Source of the DNA: Chitinophaga pinensis
Lineage (GTDB): Bacteria > Bacteroidota > Bacteroidia > NS11-12g > UBA9320
DNA length: 14,690 nt
NCBI GenBank assembly: GCA_945890595.1
Contig: CAMDCQ010000044.1
Span: 1-14,690, forward strand
Direction: 5' to 3'
Below are positions 14,386 to 14,690 of this stretch, in pieces. Each line of letters starts with the position of its first letter. Position 1 is the stretch's first letter. The notes under the pieces were generated by a model. It was not told the DNA's origin, ran no database searches, and was given only the letters and a program-made list of their open reading frames with translations. The position numbers and the translations under genes were made by a program.

Positions 14386-14690
14386 ATGAAACACTATTTT
14401 ACGCTTAGACGCCTTATGACAGGGCTTTTCCTGGTAGCTTTGATTTGCACAACCACGGTGACCTTAACCTATAGTGGTGGTATGTCAGCAGGGTATACGA
14501 ATGCCGCAGGTGAGGCCAACTGTACCTCATGCCACAGTGGTAGCTTGCAAACCAGTGGAACTAATTACAACAACGTCAGTCTATCAGGAAATTTTACAGG
14601 AAATGGCTACATACCAGACAGCACCTATACGATAACACTTACCTACTCCCAGAGTGGGAAATCTAAATTTGGCTATCAATTAACCTGTCT
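14386..14690 (+). CDS. Secreted protein with choice-of-anchor V-like domain and CxxCH motif (3' end outside window)
   Basis: The first 101 residues are visible. MKHYFTLRRL is followed by a hydrophobic segment (about 11-28, MTGLFLVALICTTTVTLTYS), which is a signal peptide or anchor. Then comes GGMSAGYTNAAGEANCTSCHSG, with CTSCH at residues 46-50, and a beta-rich stretch (YIPDSTYTITLTYSQSGKSKFGYQL). In Bacteroidota this order (small-residue PSGYT-like segment, C-x-x-C-H, then a Reeler-like beta domain) is typical of the 'choice-of-anchor V' family, whose members often end in a T9SS sorting domain. That tail lies outside the window and is not seen. CxxCH is the c-type haem attachment motif, so covalent haem is possible, but in this family it has not to my knowledge been shown. 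An A-rich tract precedes the ATG, and no exact TAnnTTTG was found. Confidence 0.85.
   Translation, partial: MKHYFTLRRLMTGLFLVALICTTTVTLTYSGGMSAGYTNAAGEANCTSCHSGSLQTSGTNYNNVSLSGNFTGNGYIPDSTYTITLTYSQSGKSKFGYQLTC

Overview
The window looks like chromosomal DNA of a member of the Bacteroidota (Bacteroidetes). The evidence is a C-terminal type IX secretion (T9SS) sorting domain, a large BNR/GEVED cell-surface protein, a 'choice-of-anchor V' type protein, several copies of the phylum-specific promoter -7 element TAnnTTTG, and AT-rich DNA with few recognisable Shine-Dalgarno sequences. The exact order cannot be fixed from this sequence; a Flavobacteriia- or Cytophagia-like lineage is a guess. I see no tRNA, rRNA, CRISPR array, insertion sequence, integrase or phage gene, and no obvious defence system.

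Layout. (1) 1-4590, minus strand: three envelope genes. A secreted protein of three Cys-rich PKD-like repeats with a T9SS tail (3448-4590) comes first. It is followed by a small lipoprotein (2705-3145), whose stop overlaps the start of a giant BNR-repeat/PKD/GEVED protein that runs off the left edge. (2) 4655-7861: a class I SAM-dependent methyltransferase on the minus strand, divergent from a complete M13 (neprilysin/PepO-type) zinc metallopeptidase. A clear bidirectional terminator closes the latter. (3) 7942-11848, minus strand: sucC (succinyl-CoA synthetase beta), a YciO-type Sua5/YrdC protein, a small unknown membrane protein, and a SulP anion transporter. (4) 11849-12228: a gene-poor stretch holding a spaced inverted repeat and a terminator-like hairpin. 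(5) 12229-13128, minus strand: a membrane-anchored J-domain protein. (6) 13415-14690, plus strand: a 2,4-dienoyl-CoA reductase-like SDR, a hairpin, and the start of a secreted CxxCH protein that leaves the window on the right.

Most of this is ordinary housekeeping and envelope biology: TCA cycle, unsaturated fatty-acid oxidation, anion transport, periplasmic proteolysis and T9SS export. I do not see a convincing new multi-gene system. The points most worth a second look are four genes whose exact TAnnTTTG element lies only 5-10 nt before the ATG (suggesting leaderless or nearly leaderless mRNAs), a recent near-identical tandem duplication inside the T9SS protein, the translationally coupled lipoprotein/BNR pair, and a possible small RNA locus between sucC and the J-domain gene.
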